Shown in pieces: positions 51,299 through 64,000 of a stretch of 64,000 bases of DNA. The stretch comes from Argentina anserina (lineage: Eukaryota; Streptophyta; Magnoliopsida; Rosales; Rosaceae): positions 3,863,001 to 3,927,000 of the forward strand of contig NC_065874.1 of the NCBI RefSeq assembly GCF_933775445.1, given 5' to 3'. The translations under genes and the position numbers were made by a program. Under the pieces are notes generated by a model that worked only from the letters and a program-made list of their open reading frames with translations, was not told the DNA's origin and made no database searches. Within the stretch, counting starts at the first letter, position 1; each line of letters starts with the position of its first letter.

Positions 51299-53791
51299 CT
51301 AAGAAGTAAAGAATTTAGGCTCAAGTTTTAGCTGAACAAGATGACTAATGTCCATTGGATAAGTGTCGGAGGGGCTGAAAGCATTGTATGATCTGATTGC
51401 AGTGAGTCGGTTCGCGGCTTCAGTAGGATGGAATCCGTCCCAAAACACATACTCACTCCTATTCTGGCAGGGAATTCCGTCAATTTTACATTGACCGACT
51501 TCATTTACCTCACAACACCCAACATTCGCAATTTTAAATCCTGCAAACATAACAAAAGTTCATTTTTACATAATACATATTTAATGATGAAATGAAAGTA
51601 GGAAACCAGGGTTTATTAGTAATAGAGTACAAAAGTATTTGAAAATGAAAACGTGAAACATGTTATGATGTCAAAATAAATGAACACTCGGAGCTTATTT
51701 TAATGGTTTGACTGCATGTATAATATGTCGAACAACATACCAGCAGCTGCAGGGTCTCCGGTACCCATTCCAAAGCTGTTAATATAGATGAACTTCGCGT
51801 CTGTAAAATTTTTGTTCAGCTGATCGACAAGTGATACAAGCTTTTGGTTAAACTGTTGAGCTGCACTGTTCATTATATCTAAACATGCAGATCCATTTTT
51901 GCCGGCAGAAATTGCAGTTGGTGTGCAACCTATTATTCCGACTCCAACCAAAACCACCTTCCTTGCTCCAAAATTGTACAACTTCTATAGAAACAAATAA
52001 TATTTTAAAAATTGGTTGTTAGTTTAATTGTAGTCACCTCATGACATCTATTAATTGGGGTATATATCTATAGTTGCTGAATATATTTACCTTTATTTGC
52101 TCAGAATATTGTGTGATAAGAGCTTCAGCATATTGCTCAGTGGTAAAACTTTTACTGGTGTTATAGTGCTGAGGCAGGAAGTAATTGTTGATGAAGTCAT
52201 TACTACCCATTCCAATTGAATATAAGCACTGGTTTAAGTGTCTTTTGGCCAACCACTGTTTTATACTTGAATAGTATGACCTCTGTAAACGGTTAGCTCC
52301 CCTGTCTCCAAGTATATCAGCAATTCGGGAGATTGTAATCTCATGATTCTTTAACTGTCCGTCCAAGCTGATTCTTGCACCCTGCAAAGTAGTAACAACA
52401 AATATGATATATGCATCTACAATTCAAAGTGAACCAAATGCATGCAGATGTCATGAAGAGTTAATTAAGTATCAAGTTTTTATATACCAATTGACTCCCA
52501 GTTTCTTCGCGAATTCCTGCTGCACCAGAAGCGTAGTTCACTCCTTTGAGTATGTCAGAGCTATTAAGCAGAGCAAATGGAGGGATGAAGTTGTTAAAAC
52601 CCAAAAGTTGCGCTGCAATTGGAAAATGTTATTAGCATATTCAAGTGTTATATTTGTGTTTACTGCACAGTTTAACATAGATAAATGCAAAATAAAAATT
52701 ATGTTGAATTTCTCATAAATTATGGTAACAAAAGATGATGTAAAAGGCATGCATGTGCTAGCTAGATAACACTTCTACTATTTAAATGTCATGTAATTCA
52801 TCTATTCCAAGCTAGGAAGTTCAATCTAAAGTTTATTTAATTTGTTAAAATCAATCTAGAAGTTAAGGTAAAAGCTAGCGGCTAGCCATATATACTTGAA
52901 TGACCAATGTCCATTACGGGTCCTGTGTATGGCAATTCAGTGAATAATATGGCCAAGGGCAATGACTAATTTCAGTGAATAATTGACTGAAGCTCACATT
53001 AGCTATATATATTGAAACTCATTGGGGTGCCAAGGGCAAGGTGCCCCATAAGGTAGCTATGTACATTGGTGCACAATCGACCTTTGTTTCACATGCATTA
53101 GTCTTTAACCAGTAAACCCTACTGATATATACCTACGAACATTTGTCATTTGCAGCATATATGGCCTCTATATATGACCCCTTAGGTCGATCCCCACTCA
53201 CGAATAATTTCGAAATGCGGAATGCTCTTTATAATTATGGCATTTTCAAATTATGACTGATGCAGGACGAATCAATGCCAAATATTAATTAAAAGGATGA
53301 ATGCTTTAACGGCCAAAATCATTCATAGCAACCAAAGGATTCCCGTAGTGGAGGACAAGATTATTTAGGAACACACAAATTAAGCATACTTTACCCCACC
53401 AATTCAGACTGTTGAAATGAGATTAGCATTAGAACTAATTACTAAGAAACAGAGAGACTCAAAACCAAATCTACAAGACCGTAACGTCCTGTGTATATAA
53501 ATGATGGCGATTAAAGAAGAGGTCCATACATAATATGTCAACCGTGGATCGACCGTTGCTAAATCTTCCGGTTGCACCACCGGGGAAGTCGATACCATAC
53601 GGCTTGTAGTTAACTTTGGCTAAAGAATCAAGCAAGTTGTTGTTGCCGCTGTCAGCCTGCGAGTCTCCGAAAATGAAGAAACAAGGTACCTGTTGTGCTC
53701 CATGAACAGAAGAAGAATGTTGTTGCACGCTTAAAACCCAATATAGAGCAATCACCATTACCTCCAATGGTTTCACTTGATGAAAAGCCAT
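51299..53791 (-). CDS. GDSL esterase/lipase with GDSQ motif, five exons
   Basis: Exons are 53530-53791, 52488-52612, 52091-52381, 51741-51984 and 51299-51540 (1164 nt, 387 aa), with GT-AG at every junction and no stop. The start at 53791 gives a hydrophobic segment at residues 11-22; Met12 is an alternative start. Block I is FGDSQADSGNNN: Gly-Asp-Ser44 is kept but the usual Leu is Gln45. Block II is GVNYASGAAG. Block III is GSNDFINNYF (Asn190). Block V is FWDGFHPTEA with Asp342 and His345, so the catalytic set is complete. Exon 3 is 291 nt instead of 246, adding 15 residues (about 158-172, RLQRSYYSSIKQW) before the CLYSIGMGSND segment. Expected to be a secreted acyl-ester hydrolase of unknown substrate. 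Its nearest relatives are the other minus-strand copies in this window. Confidence 0.92.
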
Positions 53792-53852
53792 TCCGATGAC
53801 AGAAAACAGAGAATAGAAAGCCCCAGTTTAGCTTAGGCGATAATAATCTAAA

Positions 53853-53860
53853 GCATATAA
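53853..53860 (-). promoter_or_regulatory. Possible TATA box
   Basis: TTATATGC on the minus strand, about 65 bases before the ATG at 53791. It is a weaker match than at the left paralogue. Confidence 0.3.
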
Positions 53861-53864
53861 TCAA

Positions 53865-55120
53865 TTATGATCGATTAAGAAGCTGATGGCAGAGGATGAA
53901 AGCCGATCGAGGTGGGCATTTTATGGGCTACGAGATGATGATAAATTTGTCATTAGCTCGTTTTGGCAAGACATAACTTTCATATTTCGTTGGTGAAGAA
54001 AGACATTAGTTTTATTTCGACAAATGGGTTACCTTCAAATTGTGGCACAATTGAAAACAAAGGACAACAGAAAAAGAGATCGACGAATGAAATTATAGTT
54101 TCACATTCGTCCAATATATCCGTATACCTGACTAGCTTTGTCATCTTTCTTAATGTTCATATTCGCCTCTTTCAAAATAAGAGGTATAGAATCAACCGAA
54201 AAAACAAAGATGTACAGAGTTCTGTCGTTCAAATCATATGGGGTAACCTTATGAGGCAGTGTAATTTTCTTAGGCACCTACGTGTATATAATATTTATAT
54301 TTATAAATATGACAATAAATTTGTTGTTATTGTGGTAAAACAAATGATTATTTAAATAATTGTAATTAATTATAGTTAATTACTTCACTTACAATATTTG
54401 ACAAGTTTTTGAATAAAATGTTGTAAATATGGTAAATTTTTTATTGATATGTAAATGTGTAAATGAATATGATAATTTTGTTATCAATGTCGTAATTTAA
54501 TTCAATTAAATTGTTGTCAATATAGTAATTTTGTTCAATTAGTTGTAAATCATTGTATTTCAACATGTATGATGAACCTATTATATTTTTTTTAAAGAAA
54601 TTTGGAACCCATGCATGATGAAATTAGTTATATATATTCACTGAGACTATAATGCGAATGTGTAGAATGCATGTATGACAACAATACGTATGGGTAAGAA
54701 GTGATCAATAATTGACGATACACAACAAGCAATGAGTTGAAATAGTTTCAACACTAGCTGGAAAAGATGCATGCCTTATTTTGACCTCTAACAATAATGC
54801 TATGCAACGATAAGACGTATATATCCAAAACCCGGCCAGCCTATCAACTCTTATATATAGAACACTGAACGACGAGACTCATCATAAAGTATAAAACAAG
54901 AACATAATTGAGAAAAAGTTGGTGCATACTTGCTTTTTTGAACCAACACTCTATTAGGTATACTCGTTTAATTAGATTGATACAAACAAACATGAACATA
55001 AACACATAACTATTTGGACGGTTCCAAAACTCTTAAACATGACTTCTCCAATGATTCAGCTGCAAGATACATAGTTGGTAACTAGAAGCCAGAAACAACG
55101 TAGTTTGATACTTTGATTTA
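53865..55120. other. AT-rich spacer between two lipase genes
   Basis: A 130-codon frame at 53963-54355 has no domain, and its composition (Ile, Lys, Asn-rich) is what AT-rich DNA gives by chance. From 54350 to 54560 the sequence repeats variations of aattgttgtcaatatggtaa. No other feature seen. Confidence 0.5.
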
Positions 55121-57684
55121 CTAGAGCGCAGCAAGGCCGGCTATATCAACTGGGTAAGCATCGGAGGCACGAACAGCGCTGTATGATCTTCTCCCGATCA
55201 CAGTATTTCCAGCTTCAGTGGGATGGAATGCATCCCAGAACAGATACTCGTCACGATTTGCACAAGGTGTTTGGTAAGGAAGACATGTGATTTGGCCATT
55301 GTTCCTTCCCACCCCGCAGCATCCTGTATTTACATTCGAAAATCCTGTAATGAAAAAAGAAAAATAGGATTAGTGACGTACTTTTAGTTTACTTGTGAGT
55401 GTCCTAGACCAGTAATTTGTGCTGGTCAGTCATTTGTGCTGTGGACATGAACGATTCATGTGATCGCTTCTTGTATCGCACAATTATAGAGTTACTATGA
55501 GAAATTTAATTGGCCAAATGTTTCCAAGATTGAATGAGGATGTCCATTTACCAAATTGTGCCGGGTTGTTTACTATGTCCTCGAAAATGGCGTAGGAGTC
55601 TATGAAGATAAATCTTCCATCCGGGAAATTAGTGTTGAACTCATTGGCGAGGGCCTTGAGTTTGCCATTGAAGATTTGGTTCGCAGAGTTAATCTTTTCT
55701 ACGCATGTTTTGCCATCCGGACTATTTTGAGCCAATTCACTTGGGCTGCAACCTACTTGACCAATTCCAAACAACACAACCTTCCTTGCACCGTAATTGT
55801 ACAAAATCTGCATATTCAATACCAACAACATAACTGTTTAGTTCGTATACGTAGATATTTATCTCAAGATAATATGTACAAAGCACTTATATACGTAAAT
55901 ACATTTCCAGCCTAGCGAGCAAAGGGTGTTACCAGACTGCTCATACTACTTCAGAATAATACCATTAAGGACAGAAATTAAAGAAGGGGGAGGAAATCGA
56001 CTAACCCGTAGTTGCTGGCTATAATCCTGAATAAGAGAAGTAGCATATTCCTCTGGGGTAAATTGGTTTCCAGTGTTGTAGTATTGGGGCATGAAATAGT
56101 TGTTAAGATAGTCATTGCTGCCTAATCCGATAGAGTATATGCATTTGCCCAGATAATTAGCAGCTGTGTCCTCATCGCCCAGCAAGTTAACCACTTGGGA
56201 AACTGTGTTTTGGTAATTCCTTACCTGACCACTGAACGCGATCCGACCTCCCTACAATATTCAAAACAGAGAATCATTATACATAAGGACGTTCCCTCTT
56301 GTCACACAGTATGTTATGCTGTTAGAAATGTCAATCAATTTGACCACTCTCGATCGACTCTCGTTTAAATCGTACGCGAACGTGTGGTGCCAAATTGAGT
56401 CTCCAACATAACGTGTATGATAAATGACTTAGTGCTGTAGTGAATTGATGTATGAAGAGTTGTAATTACCAGTTGGCGTCCAGTTTCCTCTCTAATTCCG
56501 GCAGCTGCAGAAGCAAAGTTTACTCCTCTGAGTATCTGCTGGCCTGTGGCAGTTGCATAGGGTGGAATGTAATCATCGAAACCCAAAAGCTCAGCTGCAA
56601 ATCATTATGTAAAGGACACTTGATGGTCAGTACTATCCCTGCTTAATGAATCTGCAGTAGTTCTACGGTTCTACCAATTAAGTCATAACTGTTGGACTAT
56701 CTACACATGCATGCAGTATATGAGTATATATATCTTATTCTTCTACCGAATGAAATGAATTATTTGGCCATTTTCATTATTGGGTGAAGTTTTGCGGTGA
56801 GGCTTGAAAGAAACCGATGGAAAGCTCCCAAAATAGGTTCACTCTTTAATATTGTCATAAATATAATGATGTACGTATACAGGTTACTTACCTGAGAGAC
56901 TAAACTGACTACAAATCTTAGATGTTGTCCCATCATGGGCATGTATATATCCACCGACCAAAGAATTTTTTGTAAACAAAAGATGTCCTCAAGTACGTCC
57001 AAGTCTTCTTTAGCATAAGAAGATGGACTGATGGAGCAGAAAAAAGAAAAGATAAAAAAGGTGAAAAATTAAGGGAAATTCCTACCCGGCCAGCGTAGTT
57101 TTAGCAATTCACCAGCAGATGGATTGCACGAAAAATTACTATCAGGGTAGTAAGAATGTACGGTGCACATGATCAATTATATAGAACAACCGGGCACGCA
57201 TGTATGTCTACTACAATATGTGAAAAAATCGGTCTAGGGGAACTGCTAATCAGAATTATGTATGAGATAGCTAAACTTGTTTTCGATAAATGAGAATGGC
57301 TATCTCTGACTCCCTTAACACAACCAAACTAATAAACCACCTTTTCTATTGACTTGGACAATAGAACATTCCAAATAATATGATAAATTTGGAGAGCAAA
57401 CAGGCATGTGAATAATGTTGGCGAGAGTGAGAGATTAGCTTACCAACAACATCAACAGTTGTTTTCCCATTGGAAAACCTTCCTGTTGGGCCGCCGAAGT
57501 CGATCCCATACGGCAAGTAATCAGCTCTAGCTATGGACTGAAGCTGGTTATTGTTGCCATTATCAACCAAAGAATCCCCAAATATGAAGTAGCAAGGCAC
57601 TTGTGGCTCAGCTCTTGCCGCAATATTGCACCACCCCAAGTTCAACACCAAAACCACCCCACACACCACCCACATTTTCACCAT
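55121..57684 (-). CDS. GDSL esterase/lipase, intact, five exons
   Basis: Exons are 57444-57684, 56470-56594, 56006-56251, 55552-55807 and 55121-55344 (1092 nt, 363 aa), with GT-AG junctions. I chose the ATG at 57684 because it gives an ordinary signal peptide (MVKMWVVCGVVLVLNLGW) ending before EPQVPC; an upstream in-frame ATG at 57708 adds eight residues. Block I is FGDSLVDNGNNN (Ser38), block II GVNFASAAAG, block III GSNDYLNNYF (Asn168), block V FWDAFHPTEA (Asp327, His330). The C-terminal part has CCGVGRNNGQITCLP. It ends in GLAAL, the usual end for the Arabidopsis At1g29670/At5g45670 type, to which it is closer than the other four copies are. Likely the conserved member from which the tandem paralogues diverged; secreted acyl hydrolase, substrate unknown. 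Confidence 0.95.
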
Positions 57685-57860
57685 AATGCCCAAATGATAA
57701 GAAATCAAAGGGTACTGGAACCTAAGAAGTAAAAAGAACTCTGATCAAGTAGCCAGATGCTAGAAGAAGCAGCTAAAGAGGGAATGTATAAATGGTGGAA
57801 CCTCAAGGATAATGGTGCTGGTTTTGGGTCTGTGAGGAGCTTAAAGGCGACGATGATGAG

Positions 57861-57870
57861 TATATATACT
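57861..57870 (-). promoter_or_regulatory. Probable TATA box
   Basis: AGTATATATA on the minus strand lies about 180 bases before the ATG at 57684, which allows a leader of roughly 150 bases. Confidence 0.45.
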
Positions 57871-57889
57871 GAGAAAAGCAATGGCATTT

Positions 57890-60800
57890 GATGGCCTGGC
57901 TTTTACAGTTGAGGAGTTTGTTCAAATGCATTAATTTCACGCGGATATAATGTGAGAAACTGTAATGTATGGGAAGCCAAGGTCGGCTCTGACGCCTCTC
58001 TCGTCCCTCACTCTCTCTCTCTCTCTCTCTGCTCTAAATCTCTTGTAAAGTTTAAGTCGATTTTGCATCCCAAGACCTCATAAGTCTTTGCATTTGATTC
58101 GAAATGTTGTCCAGCCAATATCTTGACCTGCCGGTTCTGCTTAGAAATAATTCAATGGCGATCAAAATTGTAGCAGTTATAAACTTATAGTTAAGTTAAT
58201 TAGCATGGCAAAGGCACGTCAATCTAAGAACTCTTGTTTTAGGTACGAGATGCATGCAGACTTTCGCATTTGCTTGCTCTAGTACTTGTTCAGAGACTTA
58301 CCAATACATATGAAGATGTTAGGATCAACGTATGCCAAGTTTACGTACAATAAAACACAGCCTCGATCATCATACTTATCTAATTATTTCCATGCAGATT
58401 GACGTACGTTTAATCTGAACAAGGAACATGTATTCATGAGATAATTGATGGAGATCATGATGCATGACTGGGTGAAAACTTATGGTTGACATGTATTCTG
58501 AATGAAACATGAACCCTATAGCTAGCTAGTTAGTAACTTAGTAATGCCGCGCGCTCATTGTAATACCATGTTAATTACACTGGTTTCGGACTAGGTGAAA
58601 CTTAGGGTTTGACTGCATGCATGGTTCACTGGCAACCTTGTTGTATATAGATTTTGCTCTAGTACGTGGTCCTCAGCTCATTCAACCTGTTCAGATTGTG
58701 TAGACTTTGTCTCCATTTAGTTTATTGCAGAACTGATTCATGAAGTGAATTAAAATATACAGAGCTAATATTATGATCTTGGAATGGGGTCATGGGAAAA
58801 AGATCAAATTAAAGGGATCAGGTTTTTGACAGTAACATGTCTACCAAGATTGCAAGAACATGCATGATGTAGCTACAGAGGTAGAAAATTTAGCAACCAA
58901 CACATGCCATTTATTGTGGAAGGTGAGCAACTTCATTGTCCGTGCCATTGAGGTCATTGCATACCCACCTAGCTGTAGGCGTTGAAGTTGAACTCCAATG
59001 TATACGACGACCCCATGCCCCTAGCTACCATTATTGACAAGAAAAATGAAAAGCAATATGGTAAGAAGGAGAAGATTGTCTGCAGTAAAACTGGAAGTTG
59101 TCGATTGAGCATTATTTGTCGGTGGTTTTCCAGTGGTATGATCTACTGTTTCCTGCGGAGACCAATTCCACCAACAACAGCAAAAAGCTACCAACGAAAG
59201 GAGCAAACTTGCCGGGTTTGGCTACTGTGCAGCGCTGCATACCATACATACTGAATCGGACGGTGGATAGAGAGTGTCTTGAAATGCACGTGGGTATGTG
59301 AGGTATATAGACGGTGGATTAGGGCCGATGAAATTTTCCCAAACTTGCCCTAGAAGGAAAACGATCGAGTAAGCTAGGGTTTAGTCTTACGAGCTCGTCC
59401 AAACTCGCAAAATATTAGTAAATGAACATATTTAATGAAAGACAAGATTGATCGAGTCCGAACTAATATAGAGTAAAAATGATCTACCTCGATTGATATA
59501 TGTCGTGAGTCAACTCCACATTTGTGTCTAGTAAACTAGTCCACTCCAAATTCCGTACTTAAGAATGGTGGATTGCCTCAAGTCCTCAACCATTTGCGAT
59601 CGACCTAACCAATTTCAATGTACAACTGGATACAAGATACCGAAAATATCGATAATTTCTTGTGGGGCGATTCATCATGTTTGAAATAATGAATAAAGAG
59701 CGCGATATCCATGCAAGAATGCATTGGCATATAGGTGCATGCCAAACTGCCAGCGAAAACTAATATATGTCGACCATCTTGATTACCGGAATATTCTCAT
59801 ACTTAAACTGAAAAGATACATGATGGACTCATGGAGAGTTTTAGCCTTTTGGGTTGAAACCTATCACTACACTTTTAATTTACCACAGTTCCACTTTAAT
59901 AAGACTTGAACTGGCAACCGTTATGTGCACCTATAAACAAACTTATAATACATCTAACCAATATGGGAAATCACGTAACAAAATTAGATCCATGCATGCA
60001 TGTTTTACAGCTTCTACACCAAGACCTATAGCAATCTGATGAACTAAGCTTCAACAAAAAGCTAGTTAGGAAGTTGGTGATGGACTGATGGTAGATCCAA
60101 TGGAGTCATAGATAATAGCTTTAAATAGGTTACTATCTAATCTAATTATATCTTAATTTATTTTAATGTAATTATTTGAATGATACGTGCACTTATCGTA
60201 CTGATCGAGTGTTTCTTTCTATTCGGAAACAAATCATGAGACGCAAATGTCTTATACACAATCAAACTATCAAGTATATACGTTGGAACTGAAGCTCCAA
60301 TTAGTCCAATACAAAGTGTAAGATCTTGCGAATGCAATAGCGAAGATTTGCATTGAATGATCGAGTATGACGCATCGATTTAATCAGCACCGAGATCCTT
60401 GCTCATTTCATAATTTTCAGAGCTTCCCTCCAGTGGAATTCTGGGCCAATCTAATAAGAAAAGGATTGGATGACATAATGATAGCATTAATAAGCACGTG
60501 ATTTTTTTAGCACAAGCTATACCAATTAAGTATTTTTGGTCGAATTCAGTGAGTAAATTGAAGTTAGGGTGGTTGATGATGAGGAGGTACTTAGCTAGCT
60601 AAGGTCATATATATGAAAATGACATAGCAATAGTATATACGCTAGGATATATATGGTTTTCTTCAATTTCATCACCCACCACATGACCTATTTAAGAGCA
60701 TGACCAGCTGTGCCTGTGTGAGTCTAGACCAAGTCTTATTCAAAGCTTCGATGTCCCTAAACCAAGTCTTATTCAAAGCTTCAATGGCAAAAGCTTGCAT

Positions 60801-61267
60801 TTTGAGCAGCTGGGCCCAGATGCACTTCAAAATGTCTGATCATGCAATTGCCACACCATGATTGATGGTATTGTTGCTGAAATTGAGAAGGCATGAACAC
60901 GATTAGTAGTTACATATTTCTGGCTTAAACAACCTAGCTTGTGATTCTATTACCTGTTTCATATCTTTTCCTTGTCTTTGTTATGATTGTTGGAGTGCAA
61001 CTAAATCTTCTTTTTTCTTTGGTTACTTGAATCGTTATAAGCTTATAAAACAATTTACGGTAAAACTTTTGAGTAAAAAACGGGGTCATGAACTATATTG
61101 TCGCGCTCAAATCTATTGTCATGAGCAAATTTAAGGGAAAGAGAATAACAGACCACTAGTGAGCTACAAGTCTACAACATAGTCATACAAACATTCAAAG
61201 GTTCAAACTCGTACAACAACAAACTACAAAATCGGACAATTTCTTAGCACCTTGGAGTAGAGGGATG
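57890..61267. other. Intergenic region without recognised genes
   Basis: Contains a short CT run (58010-58030) and a direct repeat of about 25 bases (aaccaagtcttattcaaagc, at about 60730 and 60761). Short frames at 58982-59254, 59724-59909 and elsewhere show no domain. No RNA gene or TE end was identified. Confidence 0.5.
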
Positions 61268-62419
61268 TCAAAGCTCTTGGTGCTTAGAACTAGAGGCGGA
61301 ACCGTACTGTATTCCCAAATCTCTAAGGATTTGAAGCACACCTCGGAAGTCATTGCTGCCCAATTCAAGACAGTCCCTCAATAGCTCGCCCTGTACGACC
61401 TCTGTCTGAACTGCCTTTACTACTTCTCTCAACGTCCCCTGCCAACACCAAAGTGACCAAACCCCAATTAGTGGATTGAAGAAACTAGTCAAACTATACA
61501 CTCAAAATAAATATCTCTTAACGAACAAATGATCACATCTTAAAAATTGAGTTGACATACCAAAATGTTCATAGGTAAGATTAAGTTAAGTCTTTCTGCA
61601 GTACCAAACTAAAATTTTGTTAGTTTCAACATTATTTGCTACATGTGACTTTTTTAACATTTCGGGTTACACAAATGATCTATTTCGCTTCTATCAGAAA
61701 TTCAGAATACACAGATTATCAATTTCGCTGACATTTACACGAATTATATTTAGTTCTCTAAGTTATAGTATATCAAAACATTTCACAACCTTATGCTGTG
61801 GGTAAAATTTCTTTTCCTACCAGTAGAAACATGTTTTTTGTTTTTTCGAGAATGTAGAAACATGTTAACTAAAACACAAGTGATAACTAAAAATATTCAC
61901 AAGAACACTTGGTTAAGTAATGGGTTGAAATAGCAAAACGGTGCGTACCGACTGACTGAAGACTCTGAGGAGCCGACGCAGCAGCGAACTAGAGACTCTG
62001 AAGACATTTCGGTAATTTTGCCCGATCCACGCGGCTCTCTCGGAGTCCGATTTCTTCTGAGTCAACTCACCGAGCCACCCCATCAACTCGCTCGCCTCCG
62101 ACGCGGCGCCGTACATCTCCGTGTACGGCATCTCCCGCCACGAGTAGTTCTTGACGTAGTCCCACCCTGCCGACCACATGAACCCCCAGACGCCCAGGCC
62201 CAGCCCGCTTTCCATTTTCGCCGCGATGTTCCGAGCCCGGTCCGAACCGGCGCGGTCGCCGCGGGAGGCGCGTAGGTTGGCCACGCGCGACATGAGCGAG
62301 TGGGAGAGGGAGAAGAGGTTGCGGTATTGGGTGTAGGGGAGGGATTGAGACGGCGGCGGTGTGATCAGGAGGAGAAGGGTGAGGAGTAGAATCGCCGGCG
62401 ACGGCGTCGTTTTTGCCAT
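61268..62419 (-). CDS. Two-exon gene, protein of unknown function with signal peptide
   Basis: Exon 1 is 61949-62419 and exon 2 is 61268-61438, joined by a 510-bp GT-AG intron in phase 0, giving 213 aa. The first 26 residues are a strong signal peptide or anchor (MAKTTPSPAILLLTLLLLIT). The mature part has a region rich in Arg, Ala and Asp (about 45-68), then an aromatic segment GVWGFMWSAGWDYVKNYSW (about 75-93), a Ser/Glu helix region, and the C-terminal part ELGSNDFRGVLQILRDLGIQ. I do not recognise the family. GC-rich, well-structured coding in exon 1 contrasts with the AT-rich surroundings, which supports a real host gene. The overlapping plus-strand frame at 62018-62275 is its shadow. Confidence 0.75.
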
Positions 62420-63856
62420 TTTGATCGTCGTTTTGAAAGTATGCTATGACTTTTGGAGTTCAGGTGTAATTTGGAGGGCCGGTTGTGGGCTCAAACGGGC
62501 TTTGCATCAATTGGGCTGAAGATTTTATTTTGGCTTCAAAATCTGGGGTGAAGATTTTATTTTAAATGAAATTGAATGCGTTCAAATTGTCATCTCATTT
62601 ATATTTATACCCTAATAAGTAATAACAGAAGATGACTTGCTAACTATTTCTAAAATGTACCATTTTAACCTTTAAAGATTAAAAAATATTAGTACTTTAG
62701 TACTCATAAAATAAGGAGGGATATAATAGTAACTTGCAAAATACATATATAATTCAAAACAAAAAAGATCTAAATAGTTTCCACTTATATCTCCAAGTAA
62801 TCACTCATATCTCTAGATAACCACATTATGCGGGCTCAGATCCTCTACTCATGTTACTTTACCTCATATGGTCTCGTATTTCAATCTTGGTTGTTTGTTT
62901 TAATCTCGTGGTCAAGATTTATGTTACTGTCCTTTTATTGTCATTTAGAGATGCAAGTGATTAACTCTCTCTCTCTCTCACCCCGCAACTCTTCTCCGTA
63001 AACAAAATCCTTAGCTTCTTCCTCTCATCTCTTTACCATCAACAGAATTGAAAGAAGCATAGTCCTTATTAGAACTACACCACCAGCAACGGAAATTAGA
63101 GCTTGGTTTTTGGGGCCATAATGAGTTCTAGATTTAATTGAGGGGTTGTGCTCCAAGTTTATGGAATCAATTTTTTTGGACGTTGGTTATCTAAAGTAAA
63201 TTCGACAATTTCATCCTCCATGCCATGATTTGAGCGATCAAGTTTCTGATTCTTTCGGAAAAGAACAAGAATTTTAGGGATGAAATAATTAACCCTAAAC
63301 CCCCATATTCAAGACAGAAGCTCTATTAATTTCCAAGAAAAAAATTGAAACCTTCATACGGGTTCGTTCTTCGATAATATGGCATTGCGGCCAATTTTGT
63401 ATACATGTTTGGTGCGTTTAATTGTCTAATTAAAATGGTTTGTTGAAACATGTGAGGATATGAAATTAATTTGTTCAAGGAGGATATGAAGGAGACGAGT
63501 TGCGACATAGAGAACTTATATTCTACTTTTTTAAGTAATGAATTGAAAATGATATAAATGAATCGTGACCGCGAGATTGAAATAGACGGACAATATTAAA
63601 ATATGAGGCAATATGAGGTAATTTAATATGAGGAGAGGATCCGAGTCCACATTATTATAAACTATAGCTTAGATACAAGCTTTCTAAAACACATCCCAAA
63701 TAGTCGGTATATTGTGTTTTCAGAGTTTGAAAGATTTGTGCTAGCCTACAACCAGACAGATTATACGTACCATTTTTCACCATCTATAAACAGAACAAGA
63801 AGTTGTGGTAGTAGCCACGAAGATGGTATGCATTGATAAAATCCACTCATTCCAGA
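62420..63856. other. Intergenic region, nothing recognised
   Basis: AT-rich with a short CT run at 62967-62980. No frame beyond about 60 codons and no TE terminus seen. Confidence 0.5.
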
Positions 63857-64000
63857 CTATTCAATGGTAACCTGCATGTGAAACACAACACACAGGGTGT
63901 AATCGAAATCTCCAGGATCCCAAATGGGGAATCTTAGTCCGTGAGACTGCTTCAACTCGGTCCACAGAATGACCCTATACCACTACAGAAGCATAATATG
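63857..64000 (-). other. Possible 3' end of a minus-strand gene
   Basis: The minus strand reads tgcag followed by a short frame ending in TAG at 63857-63859 (residues VTIE). A more GC-balanced frame precedes it towards the window edge. This could be a last exon or 3' untranslated sequence. Too little is present to name it. Confidence 0.2.

Noticed and set aside
53963..54355. 130-codon frame between two lipase genes
   Set aside because: Composition of AT-rich DNA, no domain, no splice or promoter context.
62018..62275. 85-codon plus-strand frame
   Set aside because: Antisense shadow of the GC-rich exon 1 of the gene at 61268-62419.

Overview
This is plant nuclear DNA, very probably from a eudicot. 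The genes have short GT-AG introns, the intergenic space is AT-rich, and nested Ty3/gypsy-type LTR sequences, MITE-like foldbacks, a LINE fragment and a plant pararetrovirus remnant fill much of the window. I cannot fix the species from sequence alone.

The backbone is a tandem array of five GDSL esterase/lipase (SGNH hydrolase) genes, all on the minus strand and all with the same five-exon plan. From right to left they are: an intact gene at 55121-57684 (363 aa), an intact gene at 51299-53791 (387 aa, with a GDSQ variant motif and a 15-residue insertion), a pseudogene at 40550-47304, an intact gene at 32405-34605 (368 aa), and a pseudogene at 5414-16431. The last was still open from codon 9 onward when a 9.2 kb LTR element entered exon 3, but it also has a TGA at codon 8. 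One further gene, a two-exon gene of unknown function (213 aa, probable signal peptide), lies at 61268-62419. A possible last exon of another minus-strand gene is at the right edge.

Most of the rest is retrotransposon. Two complete elements with 5-bp target duplications lie at 6259-15419 (minus, LTRs of 2775 bp) and 21283-30829 (plus, LTRs of 3120 bp). Both have unusually long, nearly identical LTRs, an initiator-Met tRNA primer site, a polypurine tract, and a 3.3-3.6 kb interior with little coding left except an integrase C-terminus/chromodomain and a basic gag-like start. They look like young non-autonomous chromovirus derivatives. Solo LTRs with intact target duplications lie at 44937-47119 (in exon 1 of the central GDSL pseudogene) and 48031-51051. 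Further LTRs without a matching duplication, or fragments, lie at 1-773, 774-2223, 2276-4816, 4817-5410, 17753-20221, 30970-31939 and 37041-39471. LTRs that differ widely in their 5' halves share conserved blocks and a conserved 7-bp GC hairpin.

Other items are a LINE 3' fragment (36040-37040), a Caulimoviridae-like movement-protein remnant inside the central GDSL pseudogene (41050-42165), two copies of a foldback MITE in TA-repeats, hAT-like remnants, and a captured RING-finger exon (20929-20994) between hAT-like ends. The biological story is a lipase tandem array expanded by duplication and then broken up by young, non-autonomous LTR elements.
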